A stretch of DNA of 64,000 nt. Origin: Eonycteris spelaea. Taxonomy: Eukaryota > Chordata > Mammalia > Chiroptera > Pteropodidae. Of this stretch, positions 53,761 through 64,000 are shown piece by piece. The notes under the pieces are model-generated. The model worked only from the letters and a program-made list of their open reading frames with translations. It ran no database searches and was not told where the DNA came from. Position 1 is the first letter of the stretch; the number at the start of each line of letters is the position of its first letter. A program made the position numbers and the translations under genes. The stretch lies in assembly GCA_003508835.1 (NCBI GenBank), contig PUFA01000066.1, positions 1,612,001-1,676,000 on the forward strand, written 5' to 3'.

Positions 53761-53864
53761 CTGGTACTTCCAGAGGCCCCAGCGTCCTGATTACCCTGTG
53801 ATCCACTCCTTTCTCCGCTCACACCAGCCAGAGCTGGGTCCCTGGTTTACCCTGCAAAGCTCTG

Positions 53865-54005
53865 ACACTCTGACGCTAAAGCCTCATTGAACAGATGGGG
53901 AGACTGAGGCCAGAGGGGAAGATGGCTCTCTGGGGACACACCGGACAAGTGGTGGAGCAGGGTTTGAACTGGGAGGCAGGCAGAGCGGCTCTTGGCCACG
54001 TTCCC
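53865..54005 (-). mobile_element. MIR SINE, reverse
   Basis: 'acagatggggagactgaggc', 'tggagcagggtttgaactgg' and 'gaggcaggcagagcggctct' trace the reversed MIR. Confidence 0.75.
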
Positions 54006-54149
54006 AGCTCTGACTTCCCCATCTCGCAATGCCCCACTTGCTCAGGTGTTCAGGCCGGTTCTGTATAAGGACTGAGCCGTCGATCACCTGTTTGCGCCAA
54101 ACCTGAGCGCCATCCTTGGTGCTTATGGCACCTGCGGCCCCCAGTGTGG

Positions 54150-54365
54150 CTCTTCGGCGTCCGCCCCAACACAGGTCCAGCTCTGCACAGCCGCCCTGGC
54201 CTCACTTCTCCAGAGCCACCGGCACCCGTCCCTGGATCACTGCAGACGCCTCCCCACTGGCCTCCCGTCTCCACCATGGGGCCTCTAGAGTCCACTGTCC
54301 CCGCAGCAGTAAGATGACGCTTTAAACGTGTAAGTCAGATCTTGTCACCCCTCTGCTCACAGCCA
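54150..54365 (+). mobile_element. L2 LINE, ORF2 end region
   Basis: 'cagcagtaagatgacgcttt' and 'aacgtgtaagtcagatcttg', then 'tcacccctctgctcacagcc' match the sense L2 coding end. A poly-C tract interrupts the continuation. Confidence 0.7.
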
Positions 54366-54374
54366 GGCCCCCCT

Positions 54375-54393
54375 CCCCCCCCCCCCCCCCCCC
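54375..54393 (+). repeat. Poly-C run
   Basis: Nineteen consecutive C, preceded by CCCCCCT. The complementary strand is poly-G and can form a quadruplex. Length may be unreliable. Confidence 0.9.
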
Positions 54394-54565
54394 GGCTCTG
54401 TGACCCGCACGGCTGGTTGACGTGGTCCACACCGCAGTGCTCTCTTACCTCGGGCTTTGAGTCTGACCACCCAGGGGAGCCCCAGCAGGAGGTCGGCGGA
54501 GGGAAGGGGCGTCGTGTTGGGGTGCTGGTTCACGTGGCTCTCTCCTGGGGGCTGGCTGTGCCCCG

Positions 54566-54640
54566 GCCTCCTTTCTTTTCATCATTTATTTATTTTTCAG
54601 TTTTCAGCTTGAGTTGACGTACAGCATTATGCGTTTCGGG
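54566..54640. mobile_element. Possible L1 3'-end fragment inside L2
   Basis: 'atttatttatttttcagttt' and 'tgagttgacgtacagcatta' resemble the end of an L1 3' UTR. Its position between two L2 pieces suggests insertion. Confidence 0.4.
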
Positions 54641-54644
54641 GCGG

Positions 54645-54760
54645 CCTCCTTTCTAGTTCTCCTCTGCAGGAAGCTCTTTCTGCGCCCGGCCCTTTGCACT
54701 TGCTGCTCCTGTGTCTGGGAGGGAGCGCTTCCTTGCCCGGCTCTTCCCACGCTGGCTCCG
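54645..54760 (+). mobile_element. L2 LINE, continuation
   Basis: 'gcctcctttctagttctcct' and 'ggccctttgcacttgctgct' match the L2 'gggcctttgcacttgctgtt' segment. Confidence 0.7.
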
Positions 54761-56344
54761 CCCACCTTTCAGTCAGTGGGGCCGGGGGCGGAGCTGGGTA
54801 AGACTGCGGCTGGGGGGATGGGGGAAGGGCAGGTTTGGGCCAGAGACACGGGAGCTTCCCTTCAGCCTCCCTTTGGCCACGTGGACCTGCGGGCAGAGTG
54901 GTGGACCTCACGGGAGACGCGGAGTCGGCGTCTGGCGCTCAGTGCTTGGAGCCATGACGAGGGGTCTGAGCTGGAGGCGGACCTCAGGGCAGGTGTGCAT
55001 CCTTCAGTGTCGCCACCTGCGGGATGTGCTCCGCCGCCCTCCTGTCTGTGGGGGCGCTGCTCCCCTGTGAATCTTTAACACGGCCCGGTTAGTTTCCCTC
55101 GTTCCCCTAATGTCACCGTAAAGTCAACTTCATTGGTTATTAGTGGACACTGCTTGGTTTCGTCTGTCTCTTGCCTGCCATTCCAACCACTGAGTCTTAA
55201 GGGTCTTATGCCATCCCAGGCAAAGTAGGTCTTTGGTAAATGTCGCCTGAATGAGTAGAAGAATTGATGACACCCACGCATTCATGCCCATACCCATGCC
55301 TACGTGCACACACACACACACACACACAACACACACCACACACAGTCCCCTGATGGTGGGAACCCTTCATTCAATCACACAACACAGCTCCCTGGGAGGA
55401 GCTTTAAATGGAGCCCCCCCCCCAACGGAGCCGGCACCCCCACAGCCCCCGCTGACACCGAGCGAGGTGTTTGTGTGGACTCTCCCTCCTCTGCGCACAG
55501 AGGACTGTCAGCCCTTGTGGATTTCTGCTTCGTTCTTCTCGTTTCTCTTCTCCAAGAGTGTCTGGGGAGGATTTATGGGAGAAAGAGCAGAATGGTGCCT
55601 GAGTTTCTTAGAGACTGGGGACATCAACCCCAACATCTTCCGAGGGATGGCAACTGTCACCTGGATGAAATCAGCTGGTTCCCTCAAGGAGTCTGCCCCC
55701 AGCGCCTCTGTCCCCTGAGGCCCCGTCTGCCTGCCCTTCAAGGCCCAGCCCAGTGCCACCTCTTCCCTGAAGTCTGCTCTTCGGTCCCTGGGTCACAAGA
55801 CAGGTCTCCTCTGAGGCCGGAGGCAGCCCTGCCTGCCAGCTCACTAGGGTATTCCCACGGGAATGTCCTCCCTCCTCCCCAGGCCCTGCCCTTGGACACC
55901 TCCTCCCCTGGGTGGTCCCCACTGCTCACATCCCCCAGGGACCCTAGGTTCTCTTTGGGGCTGCTTCCTAACCAAGGGCTTAGCATGGAACACATCGCAG
56001 ACAGGGCCACGTTATAACACAATACACCATGAAATAAAGCTACAGCTTGAAACCTCTGTAAATATTTTAAAATAATGAAATTACACTCCAAGTCTTATAA
56101 AACATTCATTGTATCAAAGGCCCCTGTACAGTAAAACTATATACATACACATTAAAAAGATAACTGTCTAGAACCATAAATATGACAAAATTAATGTATT
56201 GGCTGGAACAGACATTAAACCTTTTATTCACACAGATAAATGCTTGTTTTTCTAGGGTGTAGGAGGCTCTTTTGAAAAAATTTATTGGGCCCAAGACTGT
56301 GACAAAAGCTGATCCGAAGCCCGGGCTTCGGGGTAAATCAGGGC
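54761..56344. other. Mostly unassigned GC-rich sequence
   Basis: Holds a (CA)n at 55305-55344 and possible L2 traces at 55720-55870 ('cccttcaaggcccagcccag'). Frames of 154 and 237 codons (54614-55078, 55304-56017) run through GC-rich DNA or the CA repeat, have no recognised domain and overlap other frames. Confidence 0.35.
55305..55344 (+). repeat. (CA)n microsatellite, imperfect
   Basis: CA units broken by AACAC and CCACACA. Confidence 0.9.
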
Positions 56345-56520
56345 GTACCTGGATCCAGTCCAGGCTTGATCTTGAGGGCTTTGCGAGCTTAGGAGAAACG
56401 TCAGACCCTCGCTCTTCAGGTTCCTCATGTGTGGAATGGAAATAATAACAGGACCCTCCCTCCTGGGTCATCCCGAGGATTCAACGAAATCACACCTGGG
56501 AACAGGTGAGAGCTCATTAC
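56345..56520 (+). mobile_element. MIR SINE
   Basis: 'gctcttcaggttcctcatgt', 'gtggaatggaaataataaca' and 'atcccgaggattcaacgaaa' follow MIR. Confidence 0.7.
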
Positions 56521-56944
56521 AGCAGAAGGCTTCTCACTAACTTGACCACACAGGGCCCCCTCCAGGGGCTGCCCCAGACACCCCAGGCACTGCTGAACTC
56601 CCAGGGGTTTGTTATTAACAGCCAAAACAATAAAAAAAAAATACACACATATAAAGGGCTTATCGATTATACAACATCCACTAATGTAATAGAAGTTACA
56701 TAACTCAGATTAAAAATGCAACTCTCTCTGGCCCATAAATGGGACCCACAACTTGCCCATGAGCTAGAGCAGACTACACATTTCTTTAATGCTCATTTGT
56801 TGGGCCTCTAAGACTTTAGAGCAAGGTCCTCGTAGACGTGTCAGTTACCCCCAGTTTGATCTGCTTTTCTGGACTTTGGAATTCACCCCACACATACACA
56901 CTCCCCGGGAAGGTGCTTTCCATCTGCTCAAGACTCAAGAACAT

Positions 56945-57087
56945 GCATCCCTTCGTCGGATATTTATGGAGCATCCACTCTGTGCCAAGCGAGGTTCTCA
57001 GCTCTAGGGCTGAGAAGATATACGTAGACATACACACATACACACATATACATATATGTGTGTGTGTGTGTGTCTGTATATATATAC

Positions 57088-57125
<38 letters not shown>

Positions 57126-57180
57126 AAATCATGGCTTTCTGGGAACTCATAGTCTAATCAGGTGCGATAAAGACAAGGGG
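56945..57180 (-). mobile_element. L2 LINE 3' end, antisense, split by a microsatellite
   Basis: 'gatatttatggagcatccac' and 'tctgtgccaagcgaggttct' start the reversed L2. After the simple repeats, 'ttctgggaactcatagtcta' continues it. Confidence 0.75.
57025..57124 (+). repeat. Compound microsatellite (CA/TA/TG)n + (GATA)9
   Basis: ACACATACAC and TATATA units, then GTGTGTGTGTG, then TATATATACA, then nine perfect GATA units at 57089-57124. The GATA array is the kind of highly variable marker used in genotyping. Confidence 0.95.
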
Positions 57181-57239
57181 GAAAAAAGAAAAGATGGCGG
57201 CTTGCGAGGGAGGGAGAAGAAAGGAAAACAATCTTCGGA

Positions 57240-57440
57240 GCATCGAAGGTCTGCTCTGTGCTGGGCTAAACGCACGGTCTCCTGGGAAGTCGCCAGCGAT
57301 CTGTTAGGTGCAGGCGCTGCTGTTTACACTTTACAGAGCTGGAAACTGAGTCCCAGGGAGGTTAAAGACCTCTGGCTCGGAAGTGATGGAGGCATGACTT
57401 GAACCTAGGTTTGTCTGGATTCAAAACCTCTCACAGGTCT
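57240..57440 (-). mobile_element. MIR SINE, reverse
   Basis: 'ggaaactgagtcccagggag', 'gttaaagacctctggctcgg' and 'gacttgaacctaggtttgtc' are the reversed MIR core. Confidence 0.8.
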
Positions 57441-57764
57441 GGAATGAACTGATGAATTCCAGAGTGAATGAACGAGTGAGTGCACAGCCAAGCGCACAGA
57501 TACACCCCATCAGGTCCCTGCAAGTGGGACTCCCAAGAGGGCTTTTCGGAACCCCAGGAGAGTCTAGGCTTCTCTCTACTTTCCTCTACCTGCCTTTTAA
57601 TTCCCAAGAATTATTCAGGGTTAAGGTCAAGACACCCCTTCTGTCCTCTTCTCCCAACCTGCTTCCTAAGGCATGTTGCCGGGACGACCATGTAGCCCCC
57701 GAGTCACTCTGCCTGATTCTGCCCTCACACCCTACGGTCTAATCTCTCTACTCACAACCAGAGG

Positions 57765-58330
57765 AATCCGGCAACGACCTGAGTCAAGCCATGCCTTCCC
57801 TGCTCTGAGCCCTCCACGGCTCCCACCTCACTCAGAACAAAAGCCAATGTTCCTACGAGGGCCCGAGGGCCCCACATGGCCTGCGTCGCCTCTGCCTCTC
57901 AGGCCCCAGCTTCTAGCCATCTCCCCTCCCTCCCCCGCTCCGGGCACACAGCCTCGAACGCAGACACAGGTCCCCTCTGAAACGTTTGTCCTTGCTCTTC
58001 CTTCTGCCAGGGAAGTCCTGCCCCAGCGTCCTCCCGCTCCCTCCATCAGCTCCCTCAGGCCTCTGGTTAAATGTCTCCTCCTCTGTGAAGCCCGCCCTGA
58101 CCACCTGTTTTTGTGCTGCAGCCTGACCCCCTTTCTGTCCTTTATTCTTCTCCATAGCACTTGTAACCATCTGATATACTATGTATGTAGATAGGTATAT
58201 ATATATTCATACCTCCATTGCTGTTTGTCTCCCCTTCAAATCGAATGTCAGCTCAAGAGGGCAGGGTTGTTTTGTTTTGTTTTGTTTTCCAGTGCCTGCT
58301 TGAAAAACGTGTCATATCAATGAAGACAAA
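57765..58330 (+). mobile_element. L2 LINE, about 560 bp sense copy
   Basis: 'cctgctctgagccctccacg', 'gctcccacctcactcagaac', 'gtcctccctgc'-type middle, 'ctcctctgtgaagcccgccc' and 'cttctccatagcacttgtaa' run from the ORF2 end through the 3' UTR. A (TTTTG)n lies near 58270. The 173-codon frame across it is degenerate L2, not a gene. Confidence 0.85.
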
Positions 58331-58380
58331 AAGCAAACATCGAAATCAAAAGACTCCTCAGCACATTCTGGATGCCAGGC

Positions 58381-58620
58381 ATGGTGACTGCCTGAGCTCT
58401 CTCGGGCCGTCAGCCGGGCCCGGATCAGGGGCCAGAGCCCTCTTTGCTCTGCCTGGTTTCTGTGAGCGCTGGCTCTTGGCACGACTCACTCGTACCTAGT
58501 CTCTGAGAACCGCGCTCGAGTAACCCGAGCGCCCAGTGAGGAACCGGAATTTCCTGAAGCCGAGGGATCCCTGTTTCATCTCATGTTGTCCCCGCCGTGC
58601 CACGGACGGTGCCGGGAAGG
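58381..58620. promoter_or_regulatory. Small CpG-dense segment
   Basis: Hand count gives about 19 CpG in 240 bp at roughly 61% GC, an observed/expected ratio near 0.85. It includes a 7-bp GC hairpin (GCGCTCG/CGAGCGC, 58512-58532). No repeat recognised inside. Too short for a classic island. Confidence 0.5.
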
Positions 58621-58639
58621 CAGGGAGCCTTTGTCCGCT

Positions 58640-58715
58640 CCCTTCTGTGTCCTCGGCACCCAGAACCCAGTGGCTGGAATAAAGTGGGCGCTCCCTGAAT
58701 GTTTACGTTTGCATC
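58640..58715 (+). mobile_element. L2 LINE, 3' end fragment
   Basis: 'ctgtgtcctcggcacccaga' and 'aaagtgggcgctccctgaat' match the L2 terminus. Confidence 0.65.
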
Positions 58716-58814
58716 CAATGGGAGAGGGATAAACGGTAGGGAGGAAAGTGACTTTAGCTTGGGTGGGAGGAGTCGCACTCCAACCGAAAGGTGAAAGATG
58801 AGAAAGAACCACTG

Positions 58815-59195
58815 GGCAGAAGCCGTGGGCGGGGACAGCAAGTGCAAAGGGCCTGGGGCGGGAACGGAGTTGGTGACTTGGAGGAACGGCAGGGAGGTGC
58901 GCCTGGCTGCAGTGGACCGAGCTGCAGCGGAGGAGGCGGGCGGGTCAGCACGATACTGACCACGCAGCGCCTGGCGCCAGGAGGGAGAGTTGGGGGTGTA
59001 TCCTAAGAGCAGTGAGGAGCCACGGAAGGTTTCGGAGCAGAGGACGTGATCTGATTAATATTTTTAATAGCTTGTTCTGACTGCAGGGCCCGGGCATGGA
59101 CTGAGGGAGGCCGGAGTGGATGCCGGACATCAGGGAGGAGGCTGCTGTGAGTACCCGGGAGGGCCGTGATGGATGGTGGGGCTCAGCAAGGGAGG
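58815..59195 (-). mobile_element. L2 LINE, antisense
   Basis: 'acagcaagtgcaaagggcct', 'acttggaggaacggcaggga', 'gaggacgtgatctgattaat' and 'cttgttctgactgcagggcc' follow the reversed L2 from 3' UTR into ORF2. Confidence 0.85.
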
Positions 59196-59519
59196 CCCAT
59201 GCGGGGGTTCAGACGCTCCTCGGAGATAGGCTCGGCATTCCAGTGTGGTGATGTGGAGTCGCGTTAAGGTTTGGGAACAAAGCCCCTGCTAACAGTGAGG
59301 TGTGGCTGTGTCTAGAACTCCTCTTGTTTCCTGGATACACTCACGTGGGAATCTCATGGGAAGGAGAGGTGACTGGATCAGTCCAAAACACCATCATAAT
59401 ACAACCCTAATGGCCCTCAAGCCCCACAGAGGCCCAGATGTTCCCAGAGGGGTCTCTGCCCCAGGCTTTCGCCCTGGGCTTCCTTTCCCAGAGGACAGCC
59501 TCTGCCGGAGTCGGAGTCG
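59196..59519. other. Unassigned sequence
   Basis: Nothing recognised beyond a 103-codon frame at 59302-59613 with no domain. Confidence 0.4.
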
Positions 59520-59690
59520 GCACACAGCTGTAAAACTCATGTTTGCTTTGCTAATTGATATAAATGACTTGCCTTTCACAGCCCAGCATCCGTGCTCAGC
59601 ACATCCACATTAATTGGGTTGGAGGAGGAAAATTAAGTGCTTCAATTTGCCATTTTTCAGCATGAAAAATGGGAAAGGAGAAAATTCCCC
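59520..59690. promoter_or_regulatory. Candidate conserved non-coding element
   Basis: AT-rich unique DNA in a GC-rich setting: 'ttgctaattgatataaatga', 'ccacattaattgggttggag', 'gaaaattaagtgcttcaatt', and a 10-bp inverted repeat at 59650-59672 (CCATTTTTCA/TGAAAAATGG, spacer GCA). Confidence 0.4.
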
Positions 59691-60524
59691 GGCTGAAAGA
59701 GAGGAGCGGTGGTGAGAACTGGAAACCCTGGGGCGGGCAGGGGGCAGAGGCTGCCTGGGCGAGGCTCCGGACGCCTGCGGGGAGCAAGGGAGAGGCGGGC
59801 AGTGGTGAGGTCAGAGCTGCTGGCACCTCTGTGTCCTTTACACGCATGGAGTGTGTAAAAACAACAAAGTGCTCTTCAAAGGCAGTTCTCATCCAGTGCT
59901 GGCGGCTGCCCCGTAGGGGACCCCTGCCTGACCCCTGGGTCAGATGAGAACCTGAAGTTGCAGGAATGGGAAACCCAACTCTGAGAGATGTAAGCAGAAA
60001 GGGGATGTGTAGGCTTGTACATACACCACGAAGGAGGCGGGCCCCGGGGAGGGCTGGATCCGGGGACTGTGGTCAGTGTCCCCCAGCCTTGCCGCGCTGC
60101 TCTGATCCTGGGGCCAGATGCCACCGGCCTGCGCAGCAGCCTTGAGGGAAGACCTTCTCTTCCCGGTCGTACCTGTGGATTCTCAGGATTCACCTGATTA
60201 GACCAACTGGGTCACATGCTCATCCCTGACCCAAACACTGGGGACAAGGTGGTGAGGCTTATGGCCCGGGCTACCTGCCAAGGGGCCTTGATGCCATTGA
60301 GAAAAGGTGCTTCTTCCTCTTAGGAGAAGCAGCCCTGTGCCAGGACACATGCTTGCTAGGTCGGAATTTCAGCCCCTTGTGTAGGCACAACCAGGGGTCT
60401 GGATACGCAGGTTGCCAGGCCTGGAGCTGGGTGTGGGGTCCACCCCACTCATAGCAAGTGAACGAGAGTGGAGGACAAAGGTCCCCCAGCAGACGATCAG
60501 GACGTGATGCCCAGAAGGGAGAAT
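59691..60524. other. Unassigned GC-rich sequence
   Basis: No repeat or exon recognised; frames of 92-105 codons overlap on both strands. Confidence 0.4.
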
Positions 60525-61150
60525 TCATTCATTCTCGTAACGTATTTTTATAAAATGCCCACTGTGTGCCAGGCACTGTGCTAGGCCCTGAGATACAAGA
60601 GTGAAGAAAGTGGCAGAATTCCTCCTGGAGCTTCTGTCCCGGCAAGGGAGACGGAGAACGCGTGACTTCATCGACTCATCGTGTAATGTCAGATGACGAT
60701 AGGGCTGTGGAGAGAAATAAAGCAGACCAGGAGGCCCGGATGTGCAAGGTCACTTACTCAAATAACAAGGTGACGTTGGAGTAACAACGAGAAGATGTGA
60801 ATCATGTGGCTGTCTCAAGGACGAGAATTCCCCCAAACGAAAAACAAACAGAACACGCCAAGGCCCTGGGGCCAAAGATGAGTTGGCCTCCTGCAAATAA
60901 AGAATGTGGTCTTGACTCTTACCTCGAAAAGCCGCCGGAGGGTCCTGAGCAGAGCAGGGGCGTCATCTGACCTGGGTTCTAACGGGATCACTCAGATTGC
61001 TGTCTGTCATGAGGGGTGCGGAAGCCGGGAGGCCAGAGTATGGTCCAGGGGAAAGAAGGTGGCGCTTTGGACTTGGGTGGTGGCCAAGGTGGTGATGAGA
61101 AGCGGCTGGATCCTGGGTATAATCTGGAAGCAGCGTTTAAAGATGCACGT
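60525..61150 (-). mobile_element. L2 LINE, antisense, about 600 bp
   Basis: 'ccactgtgtgccaggcactg', 'tgctaggccctgagatacaa', 'ggctgtggagagaaataaag', 'gacctgggttctaacgggat', 'gtggtgatgagaagcggctg' and 'cctgggtataatctggaagc' follow the reversed L2 from its 3' end into ORF2. Confidence 0.85.
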
Positions 61151-62444
61151 CCTGCGTGAGCATGAGAACAAGTGCCCTCTGTGGGCGGCGATGTGGAATC
61201 AGACACGGGCGCTCCCTTTGCTTAAATGTAATGTCTCCTCCCTCCGGCTTCTCAGGTCCCACCCTCTCGGGAGGGCTGAGTCCACAGTGGGAAATCAAAG
61301 CTGGACAGGGATGGACATATAGAGACAGAGATCATGGATGTCCATGTGGTCCCTCATCCCAGGGCGGGAGAGTGCGTCTGAGAGGTGGGAGGTGCCTCAG
61401 CCCAGGTCACGAGCTCCAACGGGCCAGAGAAGGGTTTTCAGGCCAGGGCTTCTTCACATGCAGCACCCGTAATGGTCACAGAAGGCGTGGGGTCACGGGT
61501 GGAGGTCTCTCTCTGGAACCGCGCCCCTGTGTCCAGAGGAAAGCTCTTATGTGCACCCCGAAAAGCAACCTGTGAAATATGAGCCACCCCGGGAAGCCTT
61601 CTCTCCACCCCTGCATTTCCCCAGGGGCTGCTGACACCCCAGCACTGCTCCTTCCCCCCGCGTGGGAAACACAAGTGAGCAGCCGCTAATGCAGACGCAT
61701 CCATCAGACGCCTTTCCTCCTCCTGCGAGGACCCGCAGTGACGCAGCGGGAGGAGAGATTCGGGGCCTGCAGGAGCGTGGGGAGGAGGGAGGAGGGAGGA
61801 GGAAGGAGGGGCTGGAGGGAGGCTGACAGCAGGGCACTGGCCTCTCTCCGAGCTCTGCGGGGGCCCCATGATCCCCTCATCACACCTGGGCGCAAATCCA
61901 CACGTCATCCCCAAATGTGCCGGTGTGCCTGCCCGAGCACACGCCCCCAGGGACACGGGTGCACACATGCCCAGAAGCATGCGAGAAGCCCTCCTATAGC
62001 ACACAGGTATGCGGGGGCGGAATGTGGATGCTGCGTGACCACCGTGTGTGCACAGGGATTACACGAGGCGCCGAACGGTGAGACGCTTTATCTGTTGGTG
62101 GCATCCCATTCCCTGCGGCATTTACCTTTCCAGACCGGCACGACCTCCAAGGCTGGTGAAATGCCACCGGTTAAACGTTCACCAAGGCCTGCCTGGCCCC
62201 AGCCTTCCTGGGGAGAGATGTTTAATTCTCCTTCAGTCTCTGATGCTTGGGTCTACTCCCCGCCCCCACGTCGACCAAGCGAGGCCTGGAGTCTCCTGTA
62301 CCCTCCCTCCCTGCCTCTGTCTCCTCCTCAACCACCTCTTCAGCCAAGAACGATGAACCCAACAGCTCCAAAGAGGTCGGCCTGAGGTACACGGGACTGG
62401 AGTCTTCCCGTCTCACATTAATTTTCATGATAATGATGATAATA
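61151..62444. other. Unassigned GC-rich sequence
   Basis: Frames of 188 (minus, 61438-62004) and 215 (plus, 61738-62385) codons overlap fully and cross a GGA-rich tract. No domain recognised in either. Confidence 0.35.
61779..61820 (+). repeat. GGA-rich tract, G-quadruplex-prone
   Basis: Repeated GGGAGGA and GGAGG units with no pyrimidine until 61812. Confidence 0.8.
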
Positions 62445-62668
62445 AAATAGCTGCCATTTATCGAGCAGTTACCACGCAGTGGGCGCGTTCCAACTACCTT
62501 AATGCACAGAGTCTCACTCAAGTCCCCACCCAAAGCTCCAGTCAGTGGTGATCGCAGTTACTGCTACTGCCTGCTGTTTACAGATGAGGAAACCGAGGCA
62601 CTGGTTGGTCAGCGAGTGAGCCAGGTTGTGGCGATGGAGGCAGGATTTGAAGTCAGGCACGTTGCCTC
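62445..62668 (-). mobile_element. MIR SINE, reverse
   Basis: 'atttatcgagcagttaccac', 'acagatgaggaaaccgaggc' and 'ggaggcaggatttgaagtca' follow the reversed MIR. Confidence 0.85.
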
Positions 62669-62889
62669 CAGGATAAAATGATCTTCAAATTCTTGTGCGA
62701 GGATACGTGCTCAAGAACAGCCAAGAAAACCAAGGCGGAAGAGGGATCCCTGTGGGCGAGGTCCTCGTCCCTCCAGGGTCCAGAGCAGCTGTGAGCAAGT
62801 CCATCAGTCCTGGCTGAGGAGTAACCAAACCGAACTGAGCAGGACATAACAGCGGCCCCAGAACAAAACCCCACGAGAGATGAGACACT

Positions 62890-62965
62890 TATCGTTGCCG
62901 GGCACGGGGCTAGGCCCTGGGGTGTACGGGTGACTGGACAGAATTCTTCCCCTGGAGGGGTGCTG
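62890..62965 (-). mobile_element. L2 LINE 3' fragment, antisense
   Basis: 'cgttgccgggcacggggcta' and 'ggccctggggtgtacgggtg' match the reversed L2 end. Confidence 0.6.
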
Positions 62966-63034
62966 GGTGCTGAGAACACATCCCAGGCAGAGCTGAATGG
63001 TTTTCATCCTGGATTAGTTCCCCTCGTTCTAGGA

Positions 63035-63200
63035 CTTGCAGAAGGCTGTTCTACTTCTCTGTGTCTGTCACTCCCTTTTTAAAGATGAAAATGCCAATAA
63101 ATAGCATCTGCCTCATACAGCTATTCTATAGAAGATTAAATAATGTATTGATTATGCCGGTACATACCAGTAAGAAAGACTCAAGAAAAGAATCGCCATT
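63035..63200 (+). mobile_element. MIR SINE
   Basis: 'agcatctgcctcatacagct', 'attctatagaagattaaata' and the preceding 'tctctgtgtctgtcactccc' follow the MIR 3' half. Confidence 0.7.
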
Positions 63201-64000
63201 ATTATGATTGCAATTGTTGCTATGATTGCAAATGAACGAGGAAGAGCTAACTACTCAGGGAACAATTGGAGTATTTACTTCTTACCCTGTGCTCTTTATG
63301 AAATGTGTGGGCTGGGGGCCACATCTCACAGCATCGTAGAGATTTTCCCAGCCTGCTTTGCAGGCGTCAACCCATTTTGCAGACAGGAGAATGGAAGTCA
63401 GGAGGCTGGGGCATGGGCGTCTAGAGGCAGAGGCAAGGATGAAGGAGGTGAGGAACGACTCCAGTGCCTGCACCAGCAGCCTGGGGGGAGACAGGAGAGG
63501 GAATAAAAAGAAACAGTGCGCTGCGTCTCACAGGGCCTCCAGCCCGGCTGATTCTCGGCACAGGGGCTCCCTGGGGGAACTGAAATTGCACTCGTCTCCC
63601 TGGTGTTTTCTTGAGAAGCAGTGAGTGTTGTTTTGGGGACAGGGCCAGGCCTTTAAGCAGCTTCAATCACCATTGCTCACCTGGCTAGACCCAGGGCAGT
63701 AATAATTCATTGGGTTAGGAACCCACGGTCCCCCGTGGCGCTTACTATGAGTCGCCTGTGCCGAGTCACAGCCTTCTCAGAAAGATGAAACGAAGGACAG
63801 GACTTTGAGCAAGCGGCTCTGCATCCCCCACCGGCCACCAGTTCTGCATCTTGAGGTCGTCTCGGGCCTCCCTGAAAAGTCTCGTCTCGTTCTGTCCCCA
63901 CTGTGTCTCGCTGCCAGACCCTTAGCCCAGGCTCGACCCTCACACCCATCCACCTGGCCCCGGGGCCCTGCCACGACAGGTTGTTTTGTCATGCTCGTAT
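63201..64000. other. Unassigned sequence to the window end
   Basis: No gene or repeat recognised. Frames of 80-100 codons overlap on both strands. The window ends without an exon or element boundary. Confidence 0.4.

Noticed and set aside
54465..54473. GLI-type GACCACCCA
   Set aside because: A 9-mer expected by chance in 64 kb, next to L2 fragments, with no supporting cluster.
55304..56017. 237-codon + frame
   Set aside because: Begins with a His/Thr run from the CA microsatellite and continues through GC-rich DNA with probable L2 remnants.
57673..58194. 173-codon + frame that looks protein-like
   Set aside because: It coincides with a sense L2 copy; any protein-like look is remnant L2 sequence with frame damage.
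61438..62385. Opposed 188- and 215-codon frames
   Set aside because: They overlap each other fully, cross a GGA-rich tract, and show no known domain.
1..64000. Prokaryotic, phage, CRISPR or tRNA features
   Set aside because: No operon structure, no direct-repeat/spacer array, no tRNA cloverleaf, and the repeat content is mammalian.

Overview
The window looks like nuclear genomic DNA from a placental mammal, either intergenic or inside a very large intron. The evidence is the repeat content: degraded MIR and L2 copies throughout, two split MER5A-type DNA transposons, several MaLR/ERVL-type solitary LTRs, old antisense L1 fragments, and many microsatellites. I found no primate Alu, rodent B1/B2, or carnivore, ruminant, pig or horse young SINE, so I cannot name the order. 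Most identifiable interspersed repeats are old and diverged. Family names come from memory of consensus sequences and were not searched.

I found no protein-coding gene, exon, tRNA, rRNA, snRNA or CRISPR array that I can defend. The reading frames present are mostly short, overlap on both strands, and lengthen only where GC is high or a simple repeat is read through. The feature list is therefore mainly a map of mobile elements, simple repeats, candidate regulatory DNA, and stretches where nothing could be assigned.

Layout: positions 1 to about 20 kb are moderately AT-rich, with an L1 remnant at 4.8-5.6 kb, MIR/L2 fragments, MER5A copies at 11.6 and 17.6-18.2 kb (the second split by an LTR), and repeat-poor blocks that look like conserved non-coding elements (8.5-9.1, 10.9, 13.5-13.9 and 16.1-16.4 kb). 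From 20 to 48 kb there are further L1, L2, MIR and LTR copies, long GA/CT/AC tracts, and candidate elements near 28.7, 33.8, 34.05, 38.3 and 47.1 kb. From 48 to 64 kb the DNA becomes clearly GC-richer, with a CpG island centred on 49.7-50.0 kb, a smaller one at 58.4-58.6 kb, and many L2 copies.

The strongest signals are short regulatory-looking structures. They include a perfect six-unit heat-shock-element array (9008-9035), a homeodomain-type inverted repeat (8753-8788), an RFX X-box (34046-34059), a PBX/PREP-type site (16198-16207), a POU-like inverted octamer (47133-47148), tandem T-box half-sites (38329-38347) and an 11-bp perfect hairpin (33825-33854). If these blocks prove conserved, the window is best read as a long-range regulatory domain of a gene outside it. 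That is an inference; no target gene is visible. I saw no clear novel molecular system.
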